Source of the DNA: Microseira wollei NIES-4236
GTDB taxonomy: Bacteria; Cyanobacteriota; Cyanobacteriia; Cyanobacteriales; Aerosakkonemataceae
DNA: 64,000 nucleotides
Assembly: GCF_020521235.1 (NCBI RefSeq)
Contig: NZ_BLAY01000011.1
Location: forward strand, 19,823 to 83,822
Direction: 5' to 3'
This document shows positions 36,449-45,987 of the stretch, in pieces; position 1 is the first letter of the stretch, and each line of letters opens with the position of its first letter. The translations under genes and the position numbers were made by a program. The notes below the pieces were generated by a model, which made no database searches, was not told the origin of the DNA, and worked only from the letters and a program-made list of their open reading frames with translations.

Positions 36449-37758
36449 GGAGATTTTGGAATGGCGAATGCATGTTGAATGGTGACGGTTTCTGTCTAGT
36501 AGCCGCCTTGTAAACCAAGGAAAATATGCACATAAAAATATCAGTAAACCCTTAAGGGTTTACTATATGCACCCCAAAAAAAGCTCCCCTCAACACCTAC
36601 GATTAAGAGCAAGTAGGCGGCGCAAGAATTACTGTTAATGAAAGAGTGGCGAAAAGGCTAGCGCACCTAGTTACCAGTCGCCACTGGGGATTAAATATTA
36701 GCCAAAAGACGGGTATTCATTTTCACAAACCTTTCACAAAATATTAGCTGTAGGCCAATCAATGCATAACCATATTGCCTGACTGTCAATCGAGATAACA
36801 GGGAACAAACTTACCGACAGAAGTCATAGGCATACACTCGATATTGCTGGCACTATATCCATAATCATACTGTAAATTTTTAGATCTGTGTCAAGATCCC
36901 CCTGGAGTAAACCAACCTCAACAATGAAATTAGTGGGTGGCTCTGGGTCACTTTAATTTTTAAATATGCTATGGCATAGGTCGGGGATCGCTTGTCTTTA
37001 TTGGCGTTCGCATATTTATTTAATATAAAAAAACATCAACAAAAAGTAGGAATAATGCATAAATACTGAAGTATTAAGCAACTAGAAAAAGTTTTCATAA
37101 ATCGGCAGTTCCTATCTGCAGGAAAATACGGTAAAGTTGAGAACGAGGTAAAAAATGAAGCGATAGCAGGGTATCCCAGAAAATTGAAGAGGACGCGGGG
37201 ACACCCCATGGTAGGAGCCAGGGGATTCCAACTTTGAAGAAGACGGGTCAAATGGGAGACAAGGGAGAGGGTCGCTGTGATGAAAAACTCCCCGCGTCCC
37301 CGTGTCTTCTTCTCTTCTCCACAAATAAATTCGGGAGGCTCAAGACTAGGTGCTGCTCACTGGAGAAGGGTGCAAGAGAGCATCTCCCCTTCCCCGCGGA
37401 GCGAGCGTCGTTTTGGTCAAGGGATCGGTAAAGCTGATTAATTGGCTCAAATGCTTGCAGCCGTAGGCATTTGCCATACCCGCTGGTCAGAGGGTCTGAT
37501 GAAACCAGGTTTGGCACGCCAAAAACTCTTGTGGGGTAGGCATCCTGCCTGTCTTTGATATCATGTCCTTAGGTATCGGTAGTATATGGATGGCTAATTG
37601 CTAATTGCTCGCTTGCTAATTGCCAGCTTGTCAATTGCCTCCAGAGCAGCCATTAGCGATTAGCTATTAGCAGTTACACAACCGTTGCTATTGGACATGA
37701 TCTGACTTGGTATTCGGTCCTTGTCTAATACCGATATAGGTCAAAATCTTTATAGCGA
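36449..37758. other. 1.3-kb gene-free stretch
   Basis: The longest stretch without a credible gene. 36530-36980 is AT-rich with no recognised element. 37186-37325 holds a purine run (GAAGAGGACGCGGGG) and a nearly complementary pyrimidine run (CCCCGCGTCCCCGTGTCTTC), the same layout as the 8-bp elements found inside genes. 37590-37680 holds heptamer runs (GCTAATTGCTAATTGC). Open frames of 60-90 codons occur on both strands, but none has a recognisable domain or start context. Confidence 0.5.
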
Positions 37759-37779
37759 ATGACATTAGGTAAATTGACG

Positions 37780-38754
37780 ATGGAGATCAAAGACGGATTT
37801 GTCGGCACAATTGGCAACACGCCGCTGATTCGCTTGAACAGCTTTAGCGAGGAAACTGGATGCGAAATTTTGGGTAAGGCAGAATTTCTCAATCCAGGCG
37901 GTTCGGTTAAAGACCGCGCTGCGCTCTATATCATAAAAGAGGCAGAAGAAAAAGGCTTGCTCAAACCAGGGGGTACGGTTGTCGAGGGAACCGCTGGCAA
38001 TACGGGAATTGGACTGGCGCACATTTGCAATGCCAAAGGCTACAAATGCCTAATTATTATCCCAGATACTCAATCTCAGGAAAAAATGGACGCATTAAGG
38101 ACGCTGGGTGCGGAAGTCCGTCCCGTTCCCGCCGTCCCCTATAAAGACCCCAATAATTATGTCAGGCTATCCGGTCGAATTGCATCTGAAATGGAAAATG
38201 CCATTTGGGCGAATCAATTTGATAATTTAGCAAACCGCCGCGCCCATTACGAAACGACGGGAAAAGAAATTTGGGAACAAACCGATGGCAAAATTGATGC
38301 TTTTACCTGCGCTACCGGAACGGGTGGAACTTATGCGGGAGTGTCGATGTATCTGAAAGATAAAAATCCCAACGTTAAAACAGTTTTGGCAGATCCGATG
38401 GGTAGCGGACTTTACAGTTATGCCAAAACGGGAGAAATCAAAATAGAAGGAAGTTCGATTACAGAAGGGATTGGTAACAGCCGCGTTACGGCGAATATGG
38501 AAGGCGCACCCATCGACGATGCGCTCCAAATTGATGATAAACAAGCAGTAAAGGCGATCTATCAACTGCTAAGAAAAGATGGACTGTTTATGGGTGGTTC
38601 TGTGGGAATTAATGTAGGTGCGGCTTTTGCGCTTGCTAAACAGATGGGGCCTGGTCATACAATTGTGACAATTCTTTGCGACGGCGGTGCGCGGTATCAG
38701 TCGCGGTTGTTTAATCAGGAATGGTTAGCGGCAAAAGGTTTGTTACCTGATTAG
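37780..38754 (+). CDS. cysK: Cysteine synthase A (O-acetylserine sulfhydrylase)
   Basis: About 324 residues (331 from an upstream ATG at 37759). The PLP lysine lies in NPGGSVKDRAALY, the substrate loop is EGTAGNTGIGLA, and the phosphate-binding GTGGTYAG follows. It makes cysteine from O-acetylserine and sulfide. Sequence and length are normal. The start MEIKDGFVGTIGNTPLIRL is the family N-terminus. Confidence 0.93.
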   Translation: MEIKDGFVGTIGNTPLIRLNSFSEETGCEILGKAEFLNPGGSVKDRAALYIIKEAEEKGLLKPGGTVVEGTAGNTGIGLAHICNAKGYKCLIIIPDTQSQEKMDALRTLGAEVRPVPAVPYKDPNNYVRLSGRIASEMENAIWANQFDNLANRRAHYETTGKEIWEQTDGKIDAFTCATGTGGTYAGVSMYLKDKNPNVKTVLADPMGSGLYSYAKTGEIKIEGSSITEGIGNSRVTANMEGAPIDDALQIDDKQAVKAIYQLLRKDGLFMGGSVGINVGAAFALAKQMGPGHTIVTILCDGGARYQSRLFNQEWLAAKGLLPD

Positions 38755-38859
38755 TCAGTCGTCCCGCTAAAAAGCAGCGGGGCGGGTTTATATAAACTGT
38801 CGATTCACTTTATATATGGTTGGTAAAACCCGCCCCTACACAACTAAAAACTGACAACT

Positions 38860-39867
38860 ATGCAAATCAACGCATTGGTAGCTTATCAGTCTGGTGAAGG
38901 CTTGAAGCCTTATAGTTTTGAACTACAGCCACTGCAAAGTTATGACTGCTTAATTAAAGTTTTAGCTTGCGGTATCTGTCACTCGGATATTCACATGATC
39001 GATGGTGACTGAGGGAACTCCCGGTATCCGTTAGTACCCGGTCATGAAGTTATTGGGGAAGTGGTCGAGGTTGGGAACCAAGTACGGCATCTTAAAGTGG
39101 GCGATCGCATAGGTGTAGGATGGCAAATGTCATCCTGTCTGCAATGCTCTGATTGTCTCAAAGGTAACGAAAATCTCTGCGACCAAAGCCAAGCATTGAT
39201 TGTAAAAGGCTATGGCGGTTTCGCCGATTACTTAACGATAGATTCGCGTTTCGCCTTTCCCATCCCCCCCGGAATTGACACCGAAGTTGCAGCGCCGCTG
39301 TTGTGCGGCGGTATCACTGTATACTCGGCTTTGCGCTATGCTGGCATGACTTGCGGGCAAGAAATTGGCATAATTGGCATCGGCGGTCTGGGTCATTTGG
39401 CGGTGCAGTTTGCCAGTCATTTGGGAAATAGCGTCACGGTTTTTACCACCTCTGATGATAAGGCGCAGTTTGCTACCCAACTAGGGGCGCGTCACGTCGT
39501 GGTTGTACCCCCCGGAGCATCCCCGCCCGCTGCCAAACAAAAGTTAAATATAATACTCAGTACGGTTCCGATTGCCTTAGATTGGGAGGCTTATTTGCAA
39601 TATCTCGATTCTGACGGGACTTTATCGCTAGTCGGCGTGCCTTCGGAGCCGCTGAATATACCGCTGTTCCCTTTACTTATCAAGCGTCGCCTGGTTATGG
39701 CTTCTCCGATTGGTGGGAGAGGGATGATGATGGAAATGCTTTCGATTGCGGATCGGTTTGGCATTAAACCGATTGTAGAGACGTTTCCTTTGCCACAAGC
39801 GAACGAGGCGATGCAGAAAGTCAGGGATAACAAGGTACGCTATCGAGCCGTTTTGACAGTTAGTTAA
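38860..39867 (+). pseudogene. Zinc-dependent alcohol/aldehyde dehydrogenase gene with one in-frame TGA
   Basis: Medium-chain dehydrogenase of the NADPH-dependent aldehyde reductase (YahK/Ahr) kind. Seen in order: MQINALVAYQSGEGLKP, catalytic zinc site CGICHSDIHMIDGD, TGA at 39010-39012, then GNSRYPLVPGHEVIGE in the same frame, structural zinc cysteines CLQCSDCLKGNENLC, and the nucleotide-binding GIGGLGHLAVQFA. The family normally has Trp (TGG) where the TGA stands, so a single G-to-A change explains the stop. Everything else is intact (335 codons). A restart at GTG 39061 would lack part of the catalytic domain. Either a recent null allele or a sequencing error. Confidence 0.85.
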
Positions 39868-39871
39868 GGCA

Positions 39872-40159
39872 ATGGAGTCTGCTAGAACGGTTTTAGTTTG
39901 CCAAAATAAAGCCTGTCGCAAACAGGGTGCGGCTAAAGTGCTAGAGGCATTTCAGGCGCATCCTGTGGCGGGGGTTTTTGCGATCGCATCCCGTTGTCTG
40001 GGACAATGCGGCAATGGGCCGATGGTACTGATTTTGCCGGAGGAAGTTTGGTATAACGGGGTACATCCCGATGAAGTGCTAGCAGTCGTAGAACGACATT
40101 TGCGGGGAGGTCAACCTGTAAAGGCAATGCTGTATCAAAAGTTTCATCGGCAGAATTAA
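39872..40159 (+). CDS. Thioredoxin-like [2Fe-2S] ferredoxin domain protein
   Basis: 95 residues with the four-cysteine pattern of thioredoxin-fold ferredoxins: VCQNKACRKQGA (Cys-x4-Cys) and ASRCLGQCGNGP (Cys-x3-Cys), followed by GVHPDEVLAVVERHL. A small electron carrier; its partner is unknown. It starts 4 bp after the dehydrogenase stop, so they form an operon, and it may have served that enzyme or another. Confidence 0.88.
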   Translation: MESARTVLVCQNKACRKQGAAKVLEAFQAHPVAGVFAIASRCLGQCGNGPMVLILPEEVWYNGVHPDEVLAVVERHLRGGQPVKAMLYQKFHRQN

Positions 40160-40218
40160 ATGGGGATTTAAGTCAAATTCAGATCTGGCACCTGTTGCTT
40201 GTCCCCCGCCCTGGAATA

Positions 40219-40365
40219 TAGCGGTTTGCGACTTGATAGAATACATTTTTGCATAAGTTAATAGTCCGCTACGCCTTGCTTAGTTTGTCAAGCGCGCACC
40301 CTTAAGGGTGCGCGCTTGACAAACTAAGCCACAAGGGCTGTATTCCACCAAGTCACAAACTGCTA
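40219..40365. repeat. Long inverted repeat, MITE-like
   Basis: About 147 bp. The centre (40284-40325) is GTCAAGCGCGCACCCTTAA and its complement, flanked by TTAGTTT. The ends are TAGCGGTTTGCGACTTG and CAAGTCACAAACTGCTA. No coding capacity. It lies in the 595-bp gap 40160-40754, which also holds repeat copy H. A 'CCACTTAAGTGG' palindrome with a 'GGAATTTATTCCCTGGCGGG' stretch lies near 40390-40475. Confidence 0.8.
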
Positions 40366-40515
40366 TAAATTCCCAGGGTTTTTAGCCTAAGTCCACTTAA
40401 GTGGACTGGTTTGTATTTCAGTCCTGTTTTAGAGGACTTTTGCTATCAGCTTTGGAATTTATTCCCTGGCGGGCTGTGGGTATTAGTGCAAGATTTCAGT
40501 CATAATTAATTGGGT

Positions 40516-40584
40516 CAGGACTTACGCAGGTCGAAGCCAGAAACCGGGTTTTTGATAGAAACTTTGGTGTTTGCGTAAGTCCTG
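40516..40584. repeat. Interspersed palindromic repeat, short copy H
   Basis: CAGGACTTACGCA to TGCGTAAGTCCTG in 69 bp, with one GAAACCGGGTTT block and an AAACTTTGG block. Perfect 13-bp inverted ends. This shortest copy best shows the minimal element. Confidence 0.9.
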
Positions 40585-40754
40585 TGGGTATATCCCTATC
40601 GGGATCGGTGTTGTATGGGGATTCAGGGTGAAAGTCTTACTCAAATCTGGCACAAAGGCACAGGACAAAGTCCCGTTGTGGCATAGGGAGAAAGCAGCCA
40701 GCGTCCACTAAGACTTAAACTGCATAAGTGCAATGGGGCAAGACATAGATATAA

Positions 40755-43310
40755 ATGGAAGTCTTAGGTCAAAATGAAATTATGACCATCGCACAACTCA
40801 CATCCAGAATCGACGCGGTTAAAATCTACGCTGCTGGTGCCACAATCACCCGCATCGCCGAGTTGCGCCTCACACCAGACTCATTGCCAGAACAAGTAGA
40901 AATTCCTTCATTGCCTCTAGCTTTGGATGATACCAGCGTCCGGGTGCGGGTTGAATTCGATGGCGGTAATGTCCCCATTGCATCGGATATTCGCATTGGT
41001 TTAGCTGTTCCTCCGCCATCAGAAACACCCAATCCACCAGCGGATGAGGAATTGCGTGCCGCAAAAGCAGAAGTGCAGCGTCTTGAGGATATTATTGCCC
41101 TAATCGATAACGAGATTGCAGTATTATCTGGGCTAGAAGTACCGGATCGCCCGGAGGGAGAACCTGGGAAAGCACCACCGCCGTCGCCGATGGGTGCAAG
41201 ACTCGCACTGGCGAATTTCAGCGACGAACAAATCCGCGCCAGAATGCAGGAAAAGCGAGAAACATTAGAAATGTTGCGTCAGGCGAAAGAACATCTGGCA
41301 GATTTACAACAAAAACAGACACTTGCTTCTACTGCTAGAAATGCTAGACCGAACGAACTTCGCAAAACTGCAATTGTTAGTTTAAGTTATGAAGGCGAAT
41401 TCAATACAGAGCAACAAACGCTGTTAGTTATAGAGTATTTTGTACCGGGGGCGCGTTGGACTCCGACTTATGTTTGTCGTTTGAATAGTGCAAATTCAAC
41501 TGCAAATATTGCAGTTCGCGCCTTAATTTGTCAGAAAACGGGTGAAGATTGGTCGGGGGTGCGGTTGGAACTTTCTACCGCATTGCCGATGACTTGGTGT
41601 GCCTTGCCAGAATTGCCTTCGTTGCGACTGGGGAAAGCACAACCTGTGGTGAAAAAGACTGGTTGGCGCAGACCTCCTATTGGTGCAGAGATTTTGTTTC
41701 AAGATTACGATCGGCAGAAAAGAATTGCGCTTGCTGCTGTTGCCAAAAACCAAACCAGCATCAATTTTTCCTACCCATCTGTACCACCATTACCCAAGCA
41801 AGTGGCGGAGTTTAATCTAAAGACATTACGTACAACGTCTGCTTTTGAAGTCAATACCCAGCAGATTGAATTCGAACAACAGATGGCTAGCTTCAACCGG
41901 AGGGAGCGCGAGCTATTCCTCGCTATGAAAGAGGCGCAGCGCCAAGCCGAAGAACAAGAACAGGCTAAAGAAGATTTGCAACGCCAAGTAATCAGGATGC
42001 TGGATGATGTGGAAGGGGCAGCACGGGGGGATCTAACCGTCCAAGCAGAAGTCACTGCCGACGTGTTGGGAGGTCTTGCCGACGCCTTTAACCTCACGAT
42101 TCAAAATTTGCGAGATGTGGTACAGGATTTGCCTCCGAAACATCCAGCTAGACAAAGATTTCGCGTTTCCTCAGAAGAAGAAGTAACGCCATTTGGAGCG
42201 CGTGATATTGATGAATGGGAATTTCAGGATGATGATTTGGGGAATATACCTGATTTTGCTCCAGGTGATGCAGCCATAAATCCAACCTTATCATCAACCA
42301 GCCAACGCAGCAGAAAACTAGCTAAAAAAAGGAATTTTCCAGCTAGTCCTTCGCCGCGAGCCGAATTAATGGGTCGAGGTTTAAGTTTACGAGGTAATTT
42401 GCCCGCAGATATAACAGATGATGTAAGCGATCGCATCGCCTACGGTTTAATGCGACTAGGCGCAGCAGAAGACACAGCCAAGCGCGGTAAATTATTAATA
42501 GAACAACGAAACGAAGCTTATTTAGAAATCCTCGAACGCCAGAAAGTTGTTGTAAATTTTGACATCACAAAAGTCGTCCAAACGGCAGTAACCAAAGCCG
42601 AAAGTTGCCTTTATCTCAACCTTCCTCCCGGTGGCATTAACGTGCGAGAAGTTGCAGCTTCTTTTGACTATGCCTACAGCGCCGATGGACGCCTCGATGT
42701 CCCTTCAGACGGTCAATTTCATTCTGTCGCGCTCACAAACAAAACCACAAATGTAGACCTGCGATATATTGTCGTTCCCCGCGAAGATACCAACGTTTTC
42801 CCCATCGCCGAACTTCACAACCCCCTACCAGCACCGCTACTAAGTGGATCTGCTGATGTTTACGTAGATGGCGAGTATATTTTATCGATCAATATTGCCA
42901 CCGTACCGCCAAAAGGAAAAATGGAAATCGGACTGGGAGTCGAACAAGCAATCAAAGTAGCCAGAAACACATCTTATCAAGAATCCCGCTCTGGCACGGT
43001 ATTAGTAGCGTTTAACGAAATGCAACATAAAATTGACATCGAAATTGCCAATCGCCTGTCCAAAGAAGCGCGAATTGAAGTACGGGAAAGAATACCCGTT
43101 CCCCAAGAAGGTGCTAAAGTAGATGTGCAAATCAACCAAGTTACGCCAGCGTGGGAAAAGTACGAACAAGAGGAACGCGGCACACCGATTCGAGGCGGTT
43201 ATCGCTGGCGGGTAAAAGTACCTGGTGGACGCAAAGCAATCCTATCAGTTGACTACACGATTAAAACCTATGTCGATAGCGAAATCATCGGAGGAAATAG
43301 GCGAGAGTAA
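40755..43310 (+). CDS. MuiA/DUF4139 family protein with an internal HAMP-like segment
   Basis: 851 residues. N-terminal DUF4140-like part (IDAVKIYAAGATITRIAEL), a helical region (residues 95-195), then a DUF4139 core that begins near FVPGARWTPTYVCRL. The middle is unusual: residues about 377-408 are a Gln/Glu-rich coiled coil (REAQRQAEEQEQA type). Residues about 409-460 (RMLDDVEGAARGDLTVQAEV, then ADVLGGLADAFNLTIQNLR) look like the HAMP segment of PilJ-type chemoreceptors. The DUF4139 core resumes near residue 590 and ends with VPGGRKAILSVDYTIKTYV. There is no membrane segment or signal peptide. Function of MuiA-like proteins is poorly known. It is followed by an Hpt gene and a second DUF4139 gene. 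Confidence 0.8.
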   Translation: MEVLGQNEIMTIAQLTSRIDAVKIYAAGATITRIAELRLTPDSLPEQVEIPSLPLALDDTSVRVRVEFDGGNVPIASDIRIGLAVPPPSETPNPPADEELRAAKAEVQRLEDIIALIDNEIAVLSGLEVPDRPEGEPGKAPPPSPMGARLALANFSDEQIRARMQEKRETLEMLRQAKEHLADLQQKQTLASTARNARPNELRKTAIVSLSYEGEFNTEQQTLLVIEYFVPGARWTPTYVCRLNSANSTANIAVRALICQKTGEDWSGVRLELSTALPMTWCALPELPSLRLGKAQPVVKKTGWRRPPIGAEILFQDYDRQKRIALAAVAKNQTSINFSYPSVPPLPKQVAEFNLKTLRTTSAFEVNTQQIEFEQQMASFNRRERELFLAMKEAQRQAEEQEQAKEDLQRQVIRMLDDVEGAARGDLTVQAEVTADVLGGLADAFNLTIQNLRDVVQDLPPKHPARQRFRVSSEEEVTPFGARDIDEWEFQDDDLGNIPDFAPGDAAINPTLSSTSQRSRKLAKKRNFPASPSPRAELMGRGLSLRGNLPADITDDVSDRIAYGLMRLGAAEDTAKRGKLLIEQRNEAYLEILERQKVVVNFDITKVVQTAVTKAESCLYLNLPPGGINVREVAASFDYAYSADGRLDVPSDGQFHSVALTNKTTNVDLRYIVVPREDTNVFPIAELHNPLPAPLLSGSADVYVDGEYILSINIATVPPKGKMEIGLGVEQAIKVARNTSYQESRSGTVLVAFNEMQHKIDIEIANRLSKEARIEVRERIPVPQEGAKVDVQINQVTPAWEKYEQEERGTPIRGGYRWRVKVPGGRKAILSVDYTIKTYVDSEIIGGNRRE

Positions 43311-43452
43311 TAATACTTCGTGGAAAAATCCCTGCAACGGGTGAAGCGCCGATAAAAAAAACTTGTTGATATATAAAGATATCCATATGATTTCCCTGGC
43401 GCATTAAACCGATATCTTAAATCAACACAAAACATTTATCAGGGGCAAAACT

Positions 43453-43956
43453 ATGCAGCCGGAACGACAAAAACGAATGATCGGCTACTTTATTGAAGAG
43501 GCTACAACACACCTAGATACCATCGAACAGGGTTTGGTAAATTTGAGCAACAGTATTGATAAATACTCGATTGTTAACGATCTTTTGTTTGCTGCTCACT
43601 CCCTCGCCGGGGGAGCCGCGATGATCGGGCTTGACAGTATTTCCAGTATTTGTTCCAATTTAAAATCTTGCTTTCAACCCTTGCAATTGGAAAGTTCGGT
43701 AAAATTTGACCTGAAGCTAAAAAAAATGTTCATGCAGGCATTTTACGGGATTAAAGAGTTAGTTTATCATCTGAATCAATCTGCAGAACTCAGCGATGCT
43801 AAAGCGATTAAAGTTATGTCAGAAATAGAAATAACTTTGGCTCAAATTAGGGATTATATCGATGGAATGGGGAAGCGAACGCTCCAAAAGGACCCCCCCA
43901 CTTTTTTAACCGATGAAACTCTATCCATGTTCGATGATTTTTTTATGAATGGGTAA
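43453..43956 (+). CDS. Histidine phosphotransfer (Hpt) domain protein
   Basis: 167 residues. The phospho-accepting His lies in LLFAAHSLAGGAAMIGLDSIS, the standard Hpt motif, within an all-helical N-terminal 125 residues. The C-terminal 40 residues are acidic and hydrophobic, ending LSMFDDFFMNG. A phosphorelay intermediate with no kinase next to it. It sits between two DUF4139 proteins, the first of which carries a HAMP-like segment. AGGGGCAAAACT precedes the ATG. Confidence 0.82.
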   Translation: MQPERQKRMIGYFIEEATTHLDTIEQGLVNLSNSIDKYSIVNDLLFAAHSLAGGAAMIGLDSISSICSNLKSCFQPLQLESSVKFDLKLKKMFMQAFYGIKELVYHLNQSAELSDAKAIKVMSEIEITLAQIRDYIDGMGKRTLQKDPPTFLTDETLSMFDDFFMNG

Positions 43957-44044
43957 TTGCTAATTGCTAATTGCTAATAGGTCACAATTATTACCTGGTT
44001 ACCGCTGGCAATTTAGCGTTGACGTAGACATTAATTAATCAAGG

Positions 44045-45793
44045 GTGATCTCTATGCAAGCACTTCAACCTCCAGTATCGGTCATTCAAGAATTAACTTT
44101 AGATGCGCCTGTTTCTATTGTGACGCTGCTTGAAGACCGCGCACAAGTGCGGCGAATTGGCAAGAGTAATTTTACTCCAGGACTGTGGCGAATTAAAGTA
44201 GAACAAGTCGCACCAGTTTTATCAGATAAATCCCTGCGCGCCGAATTTTGTCAGGACTATCCCAACGCACGCATTGATGATGTTAGAGTGCGGCGGGAAA
44301 TGTTAGTTAAAGAAGCCGATAAACCAGATGAAATTAAAGCATTAGAAACCGAAATCCGTTCGCTAACCAAAACCTTTAACAATACCGCTGAAGACCGCCA
44401 GCACCTCGAATCTTGCTTTGAAAAAGTCAATGCTATCCTGACAAAAGGTTTGCAAGAACTGCCTATCGATGCCATTTGGGGACAAATCGATCCTAGAACT
44501 TGGCGCGAGCAATTTTCTAGTCTGTTTAAACAATTGCGAGACTTGCGGGTAGAAATTTTGAATAGCTATCACACCCAGCAAGATTTAAGTCAGAAAATTA
44601 ATGACTTGATTGCTAAAGCAAGTGCATTATCTCGTCCCGATATGATGTATAATGCCCGCATCGAAGCAGATTTAATGATTCCTCAAGCGGGAGAATATGA
44701 AATTGCCTTTGATTATGTCGTTCCTAATGCTATGTGGCGTCCTTGGCATCAGGCGCGTTTGTTGAGGACTGAAGTCCTTACTACTAACTTGGAGGGGACT
44801 GAAGTCCTTACTACTAACTTGGAGGGGACTGAAGTCCCTACTACTAACTTGGAGGGGACTGAAGTCCCTACTACTAACTTGGAGGGGACTGAAGTCCCTA
44901 CTACGAACCCACCTGCAAACTTATCTTTTCGCGTTGATGGTTGCGTTTGGCAACGCACGGGGGAAGATTGGAAGGATGTAGATTTAGTATTTTCTACTGC
45001 AAGAAGCTCGCTGGGAACTGAACCGCCGCTGTTAACAGATGACACTTTAAATGTTCAAGAAAAATCTCAGGCAATTATTATAGAAGCTCGCGATCAGAAG
45101 ATTCAAACAACTGGAAGAGGAATAACCCAAACCGCTGTCCCTGAAGAAACTCCTGGCACTGTAGACTTACCAGGCGTTGATGATGGCGGCGAAGTCCGTA
45201 CTCTCCGACCTGCAAAAAAAGCGACAATTCCTTCTGATGGTCGTCCCTACCGCGTGCCTATTTTTTCCTTTGAGTCGGCAGCGGAAATTGAGTATATATT
45301 AATGCCGGAAATGTCGTGTCAAGTTATGCTTAAAACCGCACAAACCAATACTTCTCAATTTCCCATTTTGGCAGGACCAGTTGATTTAGTAAGAACATCT
45401 GGTTTTGTCGGTCGTACCGAGGTTTTATTTATTGCACCAGGTGAGAAATTTGCTTTAGGATGGGGGCCAGATGGTGCAATGCGGGTGCAACGGACTCAAA
45501 CCGAAGAAAGAAAAAAAGATCATCTCACCCGGTGGAATATTGTCACCACTACGACCAAGTTATTCCTTTCTAATATTGGAGCAGAATCAAGAACGATCAA
45601 AACCACTGAGCGAGTGCCAATTTCGGAGTTGGAGCAAGTAAAAGTTGAGGTAATTTCAGATAAAACTTCCAACGGCGTGCAACCTGATGAAAATGGCTTT
45701 TGTACTTGGAATTTCCAGATGGAACCTTACTCGCAACTCCAGGCATCTCTAGTTTACCAAATTTCCGCCGCACCAGAAGTACGAGGGATTTAG
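44045..45793 (+). CDS. MuiA/DUF4139 family protein
   Basis: 582 residues. The N-terminal part (DAPVSIVTLLEDRAQVRRIG) matches DUF4140, followed by a coiled coil (residues 95-205) and the DUF4139 part: DYVVPNAMWRPWHQARLL, CVWQRTGEDWKDVDLVFSTA, then a C-terminal half with KKDHLTRWNIVTTTT and ending in MEPYSQLQASLVYQI. It is a paralogue-like partner of the 851-residue protein upstream, without the HAMP-like segment. Residues about 240-288 are encoded by an in-frame 30-bp tandem repeat. GGGTGATCTCT precedes the ATG. Confidence 0.78.
   Translation: MISMQALQPPVSVIQELTLDAPVSIVTLLEDRAQVRRIGKSNFTPGLWRIKVEQVAPVLSDKSLRAEFCQDYPNARIDDVRVRREMLVKEADKPDEIKALETEIRSLTKTFNNTAEDRQHLESCFEKVNAILTKGLQELPIDAIWGQIDPRTWREQFSSLFKQLRDLRVEILNSYHTQQDLSQKINDLIAKASALSRPDMMYNARIEADLMIPQAGEYEIAFDYVVPNAMWRPWHQARLLRTEVLTTNLEGTEVLTTNLEGTEVPTTNLEGTEVPTTNLEGTEVPTTNPPANLSFRVDGCVWQRTGEDWKDVDLVFSTARSSLGTEPPLLTDDTLNVQEKSQAIIIEARDQKIQTTGRGITQTAVPEETPGTVDLPGVDDGGEVRTLRPAKKATIPSDGRPYRVPIFSFESAAEIEYILMPEMSCQVMLKTAQTNTSQFPILAGPVDLVRTSGFVGRTEVLFIAPGEKFALGWGPDGAMRVQRTQTEERKKDHLTRWNIVTTTTKLFLSNIGAESRTIKTTERVPISELEQVKVEVISDKTSNGVQPDENGFCTWNFQMEPYSQLQASLVYQISAAPEVRGI
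44764..44909. repeat. In-frame 30-bp tandem repeat (five copies) in the second DUF4139 gene
   Basis: Unit: GAGGGGACTGAAGTCC followed by CTACTACTAACTTG, repeated about five times with few changes. It encodes TEVLTTNLEG or TEVPTTNLEG. Each unit contains the palindrome GGACTGAAGTCC. Being 30 bp, copy-number change keeps the frame. It separates two core stretches of DUF4139 that should be adjacent. Confidence 0.92.
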
Positions 45794-45800
45794 GGTTAAT

Positions 45801-45987
45801 GTAGGGGCACGGCATTAACCACTTTTGCGATAGTAAAAAATTTGTCTATGCCGTGCCCCTACTGGGACAGCACGGCATTAACCACTTTTGCGATAGTAAA
45901 AAATTTGTCTATGCCGTGCCCCTACTGGGACAGCACGGCATTAACCACCTTTGCGATAGTAAAAAATTTGTCTATGCCGTGCCCCTA
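45801..45987. repeat. Three tandem copies of a 63-bp palindromic unit
   Basis: GTAGGGGCACGGCATTAACC ... GTCTATGCCGTGCCCCTA, with three near-identical copies. Each folds into a hairpin with a GGGGCACGGCAT/ATGCCGTGCCCC stem. It lies between convergent genes; the last three bases form the stop codon of the minus-strand gene. Confidence 0.9.

Noticed and set aside
37036..37517. Overlapping frames of 65-90 codons before cysK
   Set aside because: No domain, no ribosome site, and composed partly of inverted purine/pyrimidine repeats.
39010..39012. Selenocysteine codon in the dehydrogenase
   Set aside because: The position is Trp in the family, not a Cys/Sec site, and there is no SECIS-like hairpin or selenoprotein context.
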